DNA of 64,000 nucleotides from Streptomyces sp. CNQ-509 (GTDB taxonomy: Bacteria; Actinomycetota; Actinomycetes; Streptomycetales; Streptomycetaceae). Positions 42,660-51,336 of this stretch are shown piece after piece. Location of the stretch: the NCBI RefSeq assembly GCF_001011035.1, contig NZ_CP011492.1, forward strand, positions 806,001-870,000. The letters are read 5' to 3'. Made by a program: the position numbers and the translations under genes. Numbering within the stretch: position 1 is the stretch's first letter; every line of letters begins with the position of its first letter. Below the pieces are notes generated by a model that saw only the letters and a program-made list of their open reading frames with translations, did no database searches and was not told the origin of the DNA.

Positions 42660-43580
42660 TCACCAGCCCCGGCCGGCGTAGCGCTCGGCGTCGTCCAGGG
42701 TGTCGAGGTTGATGCCGACCATGGCCTCGCCGAGGTTGCGGGAGGCGTCCGCGACGACCTTCGGGTCGTCGTAGAAGGTGGTGGCCTTGACGATGGCGGC
42801 GGCGCGCTTGGCGGGGTCGCCGGACTTGAAGATGCCCGAGCCGACGAAGACGCCCTCGGCACCGAGCTGGCGCATCAGCGCGGCGTCGGCGGGGGTGGCG
42901 ACGCCGCCCGCGGAGAAGAGCACGACGGGCAGCTTGCCGAGCTTCGCGACCTCGGCGACCACCTCGTACGGCGCCCGCAGCTCCTTGGCGGCGGCGTACA
43001 GCTCGTGGCTGTCCAGGCCGCGCAGGGCGCCGATCTCGTTCTTGATCTGGCGCAGGTGGCGGACGGCCTCGACGACGTTCCCGGTGCCGGCCTCGCCCTT
43101 GGAGCGGATCATGGCGGCGCCCTCGGCGATCCGGCGCAGGGCCTCGCCGAGGTTGGTCGCGCCGCAGACGAAGGGGGTGGTGAAGGCCCACTTGTCGGAG
43201 TGGTTGACCTCGTCGGCGGGGGTGAGCACCTCGGACTCGTCGATGTAGTCCACGCCGAGCGCCTGGAGGATCTGCGCCTCCACGAAGTGGCCGATGCGGG
43301 ACTTGGCCATCACGGGGATGGAGACGGCCTCGATGATGCCCTCGATCATGTCGGGGTCCGACATCCGCGCCACGCCGCCGTCCTTGCGGATGTCGGCGGG
43401 CACCCGCTCCAGGGCCATCACCGCGACGGCACCCGCGTCCTCGGCGATCTTCGCCTGCTCGGGGGTGACCACGTCCATGATCACGCCGCCCTTGAGCTGC
43501 TCGGCCATGCCGCGCTTGACGCGTGCGGTGCCGGTCTCGGGAGCCGACGACTGGGGGGCGGACCTGGGCGTGCTGGACAC
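42660..43580 (-). CDS. pdxS: Pyridoxal 5'-phosphate synthase lyase subunit
   Basis: Twelve-subunit synthase that makes PLP from ribose 5-phosphate, glyceraldehyde 3-phosphate and ammonia. The 306-residue TIM-barrel protein shows [20 protein letters not shown] near the start, [18 protein letters not shown], and the second lysine region in [15 protein letters not shown]. An N-terminal 20-residue Ser/Pro extension precedes the core. The upstream gap 43581-43763 holds no gene and probably contains its promoter. Confidence 0.97.
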   Translation of the reverse strand: MSSTPRSAPQSSAPETGTARVKRGMAEQLKGGVIMDVVTPEQAKIAEDAGAVAVMALERVPADIRKDGGVARMSDPDMIEGIIEAVSIPVMAKSRIGHFVEAQILQALGVDYIDESEVLTPADEVNHSDKWAFTTPFVCGATNLGEALRRIAEGAAMIRSKGEAGTGNVVEAVRHLRQIKNEIGALRGLDSHELYAAAKELRAPYEVVAEVAKLGKLPVVLFSAGGVATPADAALMRQLGAEGVFVGSGIFKSGDPAKRAAAIVKATTFYDDPKVVADASRNLGEAMVGINLDTLDDAERYAGRGW

Positions 43581-43763
43581 GGTGGAACCTCGCTCGGTGA
43601 TGGGTGCGGTGTGGGTGTGTGGGCGGCGTACGGTGCGCTGCTTCCATCGTAAACACGTTCGGACGCCGGGCCCGAACGCGCGCCACCGACAAGGAAACCC
43701 CAGGCGGGAGGGGTCGGGAAAGAGCCAATCGGCAAGCTGTGGCCGCCCGGCGGGCGGCGGCGG

Positions 43764-44318
43764 TCAGCCCGCGGGGGCGCGGTCGGTCAGCGCCGGCGGC
43801 GGCTCGTCGTCCATCTCGACCGCCAGTGGGAACGGCGCGTGCCCGGCCAGCCGGAACCAGCGCACCTTGCGGTGCCGGCGCAGCGCCCGCGCCGCCCGTA
43901 CCGCGTCGTTGTGGAAGCGCCGTGCCATGGGGACCCGCCGTGCGGCCTCCGCCAGCTCGTGTACGGCCTCCTCGCCGCCCGGCGCCCCGCGTACCGCCTC
44001 CACCTGCTCCGGCGCCTCGAAGACCGCCCGCAGCGCCTGGCTCAGCTCGCTCTCCGCCACCTCGCGCTGGTCCTCCTCCGCCTGCCGGGCGGCGTGCGCG
44101 GCCTCGTAGAGCACGATCGAGGCGGCCGGGTCGAGCACGCCGCTGGTGGCCAGCTCCTGCGCCACCGAGGCGCGGCGCAGCAGTTGGGCGTCGAGGGCCG
44201 CCTTGGCGGCGTCGATGCGGGTGTGCAGCCGGTCGAGCCGGCCGGCGGTCCAGCTCAGGTAGACGCCGATCAGGCAGAGCCCGACGGCGACGAGCAGCAG
44301 GGTGAGGGCGGTCGACAC
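43764..44318 (-). CDS. Membrane-anchored helical protein of the PIM gene cluster
   Basis: A 184-residue protein with one N-terminal membrane helix (about 4-25, [20 protein letters not shown]) and a helical body containing [20 protein letters not shown] and [10 protein letters not shown], which resembles LemA-family N-terminal helices. A C-terminal Pro/Asp tail ends the protein. Its GTG start lies one base after the pimA stop, so it is co-expressed with mannoside synthesis. The LemA resemblance is weak; function is unknown. Confidence 0.82.
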   Translation of the reverse strand: MSTALTLLLVAVGLCLIGVYLSWTAGRLDRLHTRIDAAKAALDAQLLRRASVAQELATSGVLDPAASIVLYEAAHAARQAEEDQREVAESELSQALRAVFEAPEQVEAVRGAPGGEEAVHELAEAARRVPMARRFHNDAVRAARALRRHRKVRWFRLAGHAPFPLAVEMDDEPPPALTDRAPAG

Positions 44319-44319
44319 G

Positions 44320-45492
44320 TCATGCCTCCCGGTCGCGGGCGGGGCCGAAGCGGGCCGCCCAGCGGCCGGCGCGCTCGTCCTCCGCCACCGACGCGGCGCC
44401 CTGGGTCACCGTCTCGTACACCGCCAGGATGTCCGCGCCGACCGTCGACCAGTCGAAGCGCTGTACGTGCCTGCTGCCGCGCTCGCGCAGTTCGGCCCGG
44501 CGGGCGTCGTCCAGCAGCAGCCCGGCCGCCCGCTCGGCCAGGTCCCCGGCGTCCCCGCGCGCGAACACCTCGCCCGCCGTGCCGCCGTCCAGCACCTGCA
44601 CGAAGGCGTCGAGGTCGGCGGCGAGCACGGGTGCGCCCGCGGACATCGCCTCGACGAGGATGATGCCGAACGACTCGCCCCCGGTGTTCGGCGCGACGTA
44701 CAGGTCGACGCTGCGCAGCAACCGCGCCTTGTCCTCGTCGCTGACCATGCCGAGGAACTGCACCCGCTCGCGCACCCCGGGCGCCAGGTGCCCGGCGACC
44801 TCGGCCGGATCGCCGCGCCCGGCGACCAGCAGGCGGGCGTCCGGCACCCGCTCCAGGATCCGCGGGAACGCCTCCATCAGCACCGGCAGTCCCTTGCGCG
44901 GCTCGTCGATCCGGCCGATGAAGCCCAGCGTGCGGCCCTGCCACTCGGCCTTGGGCCCGGCCCCGGCGAAGAAGGAGACGTCGACGCCGTTGGGGATGAC
45001 GACGGCGTCGCCGCCCAGGTGCTCGACCAGGGTGCGGCGCGCGTACTCGCTGACCGCGATGCGCGCGCTGATCTTCTCCAGCGCCGACTGCAGGATCGGG
45101 TACGCGGCGATCATGCCGCGGGAGCGCGGGCTCGACATGTGGAACGTGGCCACGATCGGCCCCTTCGCCGCCCAGCAGGCCAGCAGGGCGAGCGACGGGG
45201 CGGCCGGCTCGTGGATGTGCAGCACGTCGAAGTCGCCGTCGCGCACCCAGCGGCGCACCCGGGCGGCGGACAGGAAGCCGAAGTTGATGCGCGCCACGGA
45301 TCCGTTGTACGGCACGGGGACGGCGCGGCCGGCCCAGACGACGTACTCGGGCAGCGGGGTGTCGTCGTCCGCGGGAGCGAGGACGGAGACCTCGTGGCCG
45401 GCGGCGCGCAGGTGCTCCGCCAGGTCCCGGACGTGGAACTGCACCCCGCCGGGCGCCTCCCAGGAGTACGGGCAGACGATCCCGACCCTCAC
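44320..45492 (-). CDS. pimA: Phosphatidylinositol mannosyltransferase PimA-like (GT4)
   Basis: GT-B glycosyltransferase that adds the first mannose from GDP-mannose to phosphatidylinositol on the inner membrane face. The 390-residue product shows the N-terminal APGGVQFHV loop, VATFHMSS, GRIDEPRKGL, and the donor-binding E-x7-E motif in GESFGIILVEAMSAGAPVLA. GTG start overlapping the upstream acyltransferase stop (GTGA). The order pgsA-acyltransferase-pimA matches the mycobacterial PIM cluster, which supports the assignment. Confidence 0.92.
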   Translation of the reverse strand: MRVGIVCPYSWEAPGGVQFHVRDLAEHLRAAGHEVSVLAPADDDTPLPEYVVWAGRAVPVPYNGSVARINFGFLSAARVRRWVRDGDFDVLHIHEPAAPSLALLACWAAKGPIVATFHMSSPRSRGMIAAYPILQSALEKISARIAVSEYARRTLVEHLGGDAVVIPNGVDVSFFAGAGPKAEWQGRTLGFIGRIDEPRKGLPVLMEAFPRILERVPDARLLVAGRGDPAEVAGHLAPGVRERVQFLGMVSDEDKARLLRSVDLYVAPNTGGESFGIILVEAMSAGAPVLAADLDAFVQVLDGGTAGEVFARGDAGDLAERAAGLLLDDARRAELRERGSRHVQRFDWSTVGADILAVYETVTQGAASVAEDERAGRWAARFGPARDREA

Positions 45493-46379
45493 CGCGACTC
45501 CAGGTCCGCCAGCCAGAAGCGCTGGAGCATGTGCCAGTCCTCCGGGTGCCCGGCGATCCCGGCGGCGAAGTCGTCGGCCATCGCCTGGGTCATCGCGGCG
45601 GTCTTCTCGGCGCGGGTACCGGTCGAGGGCACCTCGACGGGCGCGTGCACCTTCCCCTGCAGGACGGGGGAGTCGTCGTACCAGAGCGTGACGGGCAGCA
45701 GCAGCGCGCCGGTCTGCTGGGCGAGCAGCGCGGGTCCCGCGGGCATCCGGGCGGCGGAGCCGAAGAAGTCCACCTCGACGCCGGTGGCCGACAGGTCGCG
45801 GTCGGCGACCAGGCAGACGAGACCGCCGCCGCGCAGCCGCCGGGCGAGGGTGCCGAAGGCGCTCGCGCCGCCGTGCGCCAGCACCTCCATGCCCAGGCTC
45901 TCGCGGTACACGACGAAGCGGTCGTACAGCGACTCCGGCTTCAGCCGCTCCTGCACGGTGGTGAAGGGGACCCCCAGCTTGGTGGTGACCCAGGCGCCCG
46001 CCAGGTCCCAGTTGCCCATGTGCGGCAGCGCGAGGATCACGCCGGTGTCACCGGCGAGCCCGTCCTCGAGCCAGTGCACGTCCTGGGGGTCGAAGCCGTC
46101 GCGGATGCGCTGCTTGCTCCAGGCCGGCAGCCGGAAGGACTCCATCCAGTAGCGCATGTACGAGCGCATGCCGGCCCGGCTGAGTTCCGCCAGCCGCTCG
46201 GGCCCGGCGTCCGGGACGACGCGGGCGAGGTTCGACGTCAGCCGCCGTACGCCCTTGCCGTCGCGGCGCCAGGCGGTGTCGGCGATGCGCCTGCCGAGGG
46301 CGGCGGCGGCGGGCTCGGGCAGCCGTTTCACGGCGGCCCAGCCCAGGCCGTACACCCCGTCGGTCAGGCGCTCCCTCAC
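45489..46379 (-). CDS. PIM acyltransferase (PatA / lipid A acyltransferase superfamily)
   Basis: A 296-residue LpxL/HtrB-superfamily acyltransferase, likely acylating the mannose of PIM. The HX4D catalytic motif is present in ALPHMGNWDLAG, with further conserved LVADRDLSATGVEVDFFG and MPAGPALLAQQTGA. GTG start overlaps the pgsA stop (GTGA), fixing the N-terminus at VRERLTDGVYGLGW. Context between pgsA and pimA makes PatA identity likely. Confidence 0.92.
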   Translation of the reverse strand: MRERLTDGVYGLGWAAVKRLPEPAAAALGRRIADTAWRRDGKGVRRLTSNLARVVPDAGPERLAELSRAGMRSYMRYWMESFRLPAWSKQRIRDGFDPQDVHWLEDGLAGDTGVILALPHMGNWDLAGAWVTTKLGVPFTTVQERLKPESLYDRFVVYRESLGMEVLAHGGASAFGTLARRLRGGGLVCLVADRDLSATGVEVDFFGSAARMPAGPALLAQQTGALLLPVTLWYDDSPVLQGKVHAPVEVPSTGTRAEKTAAMTQAMADDFAAGIAGHPEDWHMLQRFWLADLESR

Positions 46380-47092
46380 GCGCTCTCCTGGTCCGCCGGC
46401 GCGGCCTCGGCGTCGGGGCGCGGGCCGCCGCGCGGCGCGGGCGGCGGCAGCGGGTCCTCCGCGTCCTTCTCCGCCGCCTCCCGGTGCACGGTCACCATCC
46501 GCTGGAAGAGCGTGACGGCGCTGCCCGCGGCGACCGCCCAGAGCGCGATGGGCAGCAGGAGGTCGATGTGCGGGATGCCGAAGGTGCTTTCCATGCCCGC
46601 GAAGCCGGCGAGCACCAGGGTGATCACCAGCCGGTCGGCGCGCTCCATCAGCCCGTTGACCTTCACCGGCAGCCCGATGCTCTCGCCGCGGGCCTTCGTG
46701 TACGAGACGACCTGGCCGCCGGCGAGGCAGAAGATCGCCACCGCGCACATCATGAGGTCGTCGCCGTCGCCCGCGTACCAGAGCGCGATGCCGCCGAAGA
46801 CGGCGGAGTCCGCGGCGCGGTCGAGCGTCGAGTCCAGGAACGCGCCCCAGCGGCTGGAGCGGCCGGACTGGCGGGCCATGGTGCCGTCGATCAGGTCGGA
46901 GAAGACGAAGAGGGTGATGATCACCGTGCCCCAGAAGAACTCCCCGCGCGGGAAGAAGGCCAAGGCCCCCGCCATCACCCCGAGGGTGCCCACGAAGGTG
47001 ACGGTGTCGGGGCTCACGCCACGACGCAGCAGCATCGCGGCGATCGGTGCGAAGACACGCGTGAAGATCGCACGCGCGTACTTGTTCAGCAT
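46376..47092 (-). CDS. pgsA: CDP-alcohol phosphatidyltransferase (phosphatidylinositol phosphate synthase)
   Basis: Membrane enzyme joining CDP-diacylglycerol to inositol 1-phosphate, the first step to PI and PIMs. The 238-residue protein keeps the complete motif D-x2-D-G-x2-A-R-x8-G-x3-D-x3-D (D66, D69, R74, G83, D87, D91) and about six membrane helices. The last 40 residues are a charged Pro-rich tail. First gene of the PIM operon; it diverges from the EF-G2 gene across 251 bp (47093-47343), which holds no other gene. Confidence 0.93.
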   Translation of the reverse strand: MLNKYARAIFTRVFAPIAAMLLRRGVSPDTVTFVGTLGVMAGALAFFPRGEFFWGTVIITLFVFSDLIDGTMARQSGRSSRWGAFLDSTLDRAADSAVFGGIALWYAGDGDDLMMCAVAIFCLAGGQVVSYTKARGESIGLPVKVNGLMERADRLVITLVLAGFAGMESTFGIPHIDLLLPIALWAVAAGSAVTLFQRMVTVHREAAEKDAEDPLPPPAPRGGPRPDAEAAPADQESA

Positions 47093-47343
47093 GGCCGTCC
47101 CAGGGTCGCCGGTCGGCGGGCCCCCGCGGGTGGCCGGGGGGCTCGTCGGTGGAAGTCGCTCAACGTAGCGCAGCCATCGTAGCCAGCGCCCCGCAGGGGC
47201 CGCGCGGGCCGTACGCCCCTGACCGGCCGGGCCGTACGCACGTCCGGCCGGTCGCCGTTTCCGAAGCCGTCCGTGCTATGGACGGGGTCTGACCGCGGTG
47301 CAAAGCTCGAATGCACCGCACGTGTCAGACGGAGGCGAGACAC

Positions 47344-49542
47344 ATGGGTGACAAGGCAAACGCACACCCCGGAGCCGCCGGCAGGGCAGCGGCGGCCGCC
47401 CGGCCCTCCGACATTCGGAACGTGGCGCTGGTCGGCCATAGCGGATCCGGTAAGACGACGCTGGTGGAGGCGCTGGCGTTCACCACGAAGGCGCTCACCC
47501 GGGCCGGCCGGGTCGAGGACGGCGGCTGCGTATCCGACTACGACGAGATCGAACAGCGCCAGCAACGCTCGGTGCAGCTCTCGCTGGTCCCGGTGGAATG
47601 GGACGGCATCAAGATCAATCTGCTGGACACCCCCGGCTACGCGGACTTCGTCGGGGAGCTACGGGCCGGTCTGCGCGCCGCGGACGCGGCCCTCTTCGTC
47701 GTCTCGGCCGCGGACGGCGTGGACGGCGCGACCCGGATGCTGTGGGACGAGTGCGCGGCGGTAGGGATGCCGCGGGCGATCGTCGTCACGCACCTGGACG
47801 CCGCCAGAGCCGACTTCGACCAGATGACGGAGACCTGCCGGGAGGCGTTCGGCGGCGACGACCCCGACGCCGTGCTGCCGCTGTACCTGCCGCTCCTCGG
47901 CGAGCAGGCGGCGGACGGCCACGCGCCCGTGCGCGGGCTGATCGGCCTGCTCACGCAGCGCGTCTTCGACTACACCTCCGGCGCCCGCGAGGACAGACCG
48001 CCCCGCGAGGAGGAGCTGCCGCTGATCGAGGAGGCGCGCAACCGGCTCATCGAGGGGATCATCTCCGAGAGCGAGGACGAGTCCCTCATGGAGCGCTACC
48101 TCGGCGGCGAGGACGTCGAGGTCAAGACACTCGTGCAGGACCTGGAGAAGGCCGTCGCGCGCGGGGTGTTCCACCCGGTGCTGGCCGCCGCACCCGCCGC
48201 GGACGGCGGCACCCAGGGTCTCGGCACGGTCGAGCTGCTCGAGCTGATCACCGGCGGCTTCCCCACCCCGCTGGAGCGCCGGATCCCCGACGTGACCACC
48301 GTGCGCGGCGAGAAGCGCCCGGGGCTGGCCTGCGACCCGGCCGGGCCGCTGGCCGCCGAGGTGGTCAGGACATCCTCGGATCCGTACATCGGCAGACTGT
48401 CGCTGCTGCGCGTCTTCTCCGGCACGCTGCGCCCCGACCAGACGGTGCACGTCTCGGGGCACGGCATGGAGGACCGCGGCCACGAGGACCACGACACCGA
48501 CGAGCGGATCGGCTCGCTGACCGCCCCGTTCGGCAAGCTCCAGCGCCCGCTGGACGCGGCGATCGCCGGCGACATCGCCTGCGTCGGCAAGCTGAACGGC
48601 GCGGAGACCGGCGACACCGTGTCGGCCAAGGACGAGCCGCTGCTGATGGCGCCGTGGGTGATGCCCGACCCGCTGCTGCCGGTGGCCATCGAGGCGCACA
48701 CCAAGCAGGACGAGGACAAGCTGTCGCAGGGTCTGGCGCGGCTGTGCGCCGAGGATCCGACGATGCGGCTGGAACAGAACGCGTCGACCCGGCAGTTGGT
48801 GCTCTGGTGCCTGGGCGAGGCGCACCGCGACGTCGCGCTGGAGCGGCTGCGCACGCGGTACGGCGTGCAGGTCGACTCGGTGGACCACAAGGTGTCGCTG
48901 CGCGAGACGTTCTCGGGCAGATCGGCGGCGCGCGGGCGGCACGTCAAGCAGTCCGGCGGCCACGGGCAGTACGCCATCTGCGAGATCGAGGTCGAGCCGC
49001 TGCCGGAGGGCTCGGGTATCGAGTTCGTGGACAAGGTGGTCGGCGGCGCGGTGCCGCGGCAGTTCATCCCGTCGGTGGAGAAGGGCGTACGCGGCCAGGC
49101 GGTCAAGGGCGTGGCCACCGGCTATCCGCTGGTCGACGTACGGATCACGCTCGTCGACGGCAAGGCGCACTCGGTGGACTCGTCCGACGCCGCGTTCCAG
49201 ACGGCGGGCGCGCTGGCGCTGCGGGAGGCCGCGGCGCAGGTGCAGATCCATCTGCTGGAGCCGGTCGCCGAGATCGGCGTGCTGGTCGCCGACGAGTACG
49301 TGGGCCCGGTGATGAGCGACCTGTCCGGGCGGCGCGGCCGGGTGGTCGGCACCGAGCAGGCGGGCGGCGGCCGGACGCTGGTGCGCGCGGAGGTGCCGGA
49401 GTTCGAGATCGGCAGGTACGCGGTGGATCTGCGCTCCCTGTCGCACGGCACCGGCCGGTTCGACCGCTCCTACGCCAGACACGAGCCGATGCCGCAGCAG
49501 TTGGCGGCCAAGATCCGTGATCGGCAGGCCCGCGACGGTTGA
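47344..49542 (+). CDS. Elongation factor G-like protein EF-G2
   Basis: A 732-residue translational GTPase with all EF-G domains. G1 is GHSGSGKT (31-38) and G3 is DTPGYADF (95-102), but the G4 motif, normally NKxD, reads THLD (149-152). Domain IV contains VKQSGGHGQYAICEIEVEP and the C-terminus keeps EPVAEIGVLVADEYVGPVMSDLSGRRGRV. It is a paralogue, not the main fusA, which lies with rpsL/rpsG elsewhere. GGAGG precedes the ATG at 47344. The related mycobacterial EF-G2 lacks translocase activity, so its role is uncertain. Confidence 0.93.
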   Translation: MGDKANAHPGAAGRAAAAARPSDIRNVALVGHSGSGKTTLVEALAFTTKALTRAGRVEDGGCVSDYDEIEQRQQRSVQLSLVPVEWDGIKINLLDTPGYADFVGELRAGLRAADAALFVVSAADGVDGATRMLWDECAAVGMPRAIVVTHLDAARADFDQMTETCREAFGGDDPDAVLPLYLPLLGEQAADGHAPVRGLIGLLTQRVFDYTSGAREDRPPREEELPLIEEARNRLIEGIISESEDESLMERYLGGEDVEVKTLVQDLEKAVARGVFHPVLAAAPAADGGTQGLGTVELLELITGGFPTPLERRIPDVTTVRGEKRPGLACDPAGPLAAEVVRTSSDPYIGRLSLLRVFSGTLRPDQTVHVSGHGMEDRGHEDHDTDERIGSLTAPFGKLQRPLDAAIAGDIACVGKLNGAETGDTVSAKDEPLLMAPWVMPDPLLPVAIEAHTKQDEDKLSQGLARLCAEDPTMRLEQNASTRQLVLWCLGEAHRDVALERLRTRYGVQVDSVDHKVSLRETFSGRSAARGRHVKQSGGHGQYAICEIEVEPLPEGSGIEFVDKVVGGAVPRQFIPSVEKGVRGQAVKGVATGYPLVDVRITLVDGKAHSVDSSDAAFQTAGALALREAAAQVQIHLLEPVAEIGVLVADEYVGPVMSDLSGRRGRVVGTEQAGGGRTLVRAEVPEFEIGRYAVDLRSLSHGTGRFDRSYARHEPMPQQLAAKIRDRQARDG

Positions 49543-49634
49543 CCGCGGCTAGGCTGGGGCACATTGGTGGTCGGGCCCGCTGCCCGCGGGCCTGGCCCCA
49601 TCACCGGGGCGGACGCGCGGCGTTGGGGGCGGCA

Positions 49635-51296
49635 GTGGCAGGTTCTGAGGGGCTGGAGTTCGACTTCGCCCCGCGCGCACAGGTGCCGCTCTCCGGCGCC
49701 CAGGGTCAGACGGCGGCGACGCACGCGCTCGCCTCCACGGCGTACCGCGACAGCGCCGTCACCAAACTCCTCGACGCCAACAACGACTGGAGCAAGTCGG
49801 AATTCAAGAAGGGCCGGCTCTCGCTCTTCGAGCCGAACCTGGGCGAGGCGTTCGCGCGCGCCGTCACGGTGCGTATGCTCGCCGACGGCCGCAAGCCGCT
49901 CATCCAGTCGTTCGGCACGGAACCGCAGGCGGTGCTGGAGCACTGCCTGGCGGCCAACCGCTACCGCAAGGAGCGCGACACCCGGCTCACCGTGGTCATG
50001 GGCGTCTTCGGGCTGCTGTTCCTGCCCGGGGTGCTGCTCTGGCTCGGCGTCTTCCAGCTCCGCCGCACCCTGGCCGGCGCGTCGGACAAGCGAGTCGGCG
50101 CGGTGGGGTACGTGCTGCTGGGCCTTATCGGCGTCGCGGCCATCTACCTCTTCCTCACGATGCCGCTCGACGGCCTGCTCTACATCTACCTGCGCGGCCT
50201 GCTGGTCGCGCCGATCATAGGCTGGTTCTGGGCGAACCGGATCTGCGAGAAGTACGCCAAGGGCCTGCGCGAGCACTGGACGGCGCTGCTGTCCGGCGGC
50301 GGCCTCGGCGCCAAGATCCCCGAGGCGGTGCCGAGCAACCCCGGCGAGGCCAGCGCGGAGCGGCTGCGGCTGGGCCTGGCGAAGCTGTCGGCGGAGCAGC
50401 ACAGCAACGTCGTCTTCTACGCGGGCCCCAAGGGGATACTCGGCATGGGCACCCGCTGGGGCGCCTGGCACCTGGCGGAGGACCTCAAGCCGAAGGAGTC
50501 CGGCGGCGAGATCAACCCCTTCCGGAGCTGGGACATCGTCAAGGCGGTGCACGACCAGTTGCGCATGCTGGAGCGCACCCCGCTGCACACCGGCGGCTTC
50601 CCGGCGCCCGCGATAAAGCACTGGATCGTCTCGCCGATAGGCGAGGGCGCCGGCGAGGTCGCCCGGCCCGGCGGCACGATCGTCGACGGCTATTCCGTAC
50701 GGGACTTCGAGGTCCAGCGGATCTGCAACGAGCAGCAGTTCGGCGCCGGCAACCGGCACTATCTGGGTGTGCAGTTCACGCTCTGGGACGGCCAGTTGGT
50801 CATCACGCTGCTGGTCTCGGTGACCGTGCTGCACCACACGCTGCGCATCGAGGTCACGGGGCACGCGCTGGGCCCGGTGCACCCGCTGTTCACCAGCAAG
50901 CCCAGCCGCGAGACGAAGACCGTGAGCGGCATGAAGTTCTGGGAGACCAAGGAGAAGCCGCTCCCCCTGGTCCGCACCCGCGAGGTGGTGCGGCTGGCCG
51001 CGCGGGCGCCGTTCACCTGGTACCCGCCGCTCCTCGACTACCTGGGCGGCAAGCTGAAGCTCCCCGAGCCCTTCGGGCTGCGGCACGTGTGGGCGGACAA
51101 GCCGTGGCGGCACCGCTTCATGGCGGACGACGCGCTGCGCGCGGCGACGCCGGTGCTGCGGGTGGTGCACCAGGCCGCGCTGCGGGTGCTGGAGGAGAAC
51201 AACGTGGACACCACGAACTTCGCCGGCCGGTCGATGGCGCTCAGCGGGATGGTGCAGAGCGCGGAGCCGCGGCAGGCGGACGTGTACGACGGCTGA
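49635..51296 (+). CDS. Multi-pass membrane protein of unknown function
   Basis: A 553-residue protein starting at GTG 49635 (product MAGSEGLEFDFAPRAQ). Residues about 118-140 and 155-200 form three or four membrane helices (LTVVMGVFGLLFLPGVLLWLG; YVLLGLIGVAAIYLFLTMPL; LLYIYLRGLLVAPIIGWFWA) and another hydrophobic stretch lies near 390 (LVITLLVSVTVLHHTL). The large C-terminal half is soluble, with phrases such as KHWIVSPIGEGAGEV. No catalytic motif is recognised. It lies 92 bp behind EF-G2 on the same strand; whether they form an operon is unclear. Confidence 0.82.
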   Translation: MAGSEGLEFDFAPRAQVPLSGAQGQTAATHALASTAYRDSAVTKLLDANNDWSKSEFKKGRLSLFEPNLGEAFARAVTVRMLADGRKPLIQSFGTEPQAVLEHCLAANRYRKERDTRLTVVMGVFGLLFLPGVLLWLGVFQLRRTLAGASDKRVGAVGYVLLGLIGVAAIYLFLTMPLDGLLYIYLRGLLVAPIIGWFWANRICEKYAKGLREHWTALLSGGGLGAKIPEAVPSNPGEASAERLRLGLAKLSAEQHSNVVFYAGPKGILGMGTRWGAWHLAEDLKPKESGGEINPFRSWDIVKAVHDQLRMLERTPLHTGGFPAPAIKHWIVSPIGEGAGEVARPGGTIVDGYSVRDFEVQRICNEQQFGAGNRHYLGVQFTLWDGQLVITLLVSVTVLHHTLRIEVTGHALGPVHPLFTSKPSRETKTVSGMKFWETKEKPLPLVRTREVVRLAARAPFTWYPPLLDYLGGKLKLPEPFGLRHVWADKPWRHRFMADDALRAATPVLRVVHQAALRVLEENNVDTTNFAGRSMALSGMVQSAEPRQADVYDG

Positions 51297-51316
51297 CGGC
51301 GCGCACGGCGCACACG

Positions 51317-51336
51317 GGCGGGGGTTCTGCCCCGCT
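51317..51336. terminator. Small hairpin between convergent genes
   Basis: GCGGGG (51318-51323), a 6-base loop and CCCCGC (51330-51335), between the stop at 51296 and the end of the MocR gene at 51336. Confidence 0.45.

Noticed and set aside
47311..47343. Earlier ATG for EF-G2 at 47311
   Set aside because: GGAGG is placed for the ATG at 47344, and the 11 extra residues are not typical.
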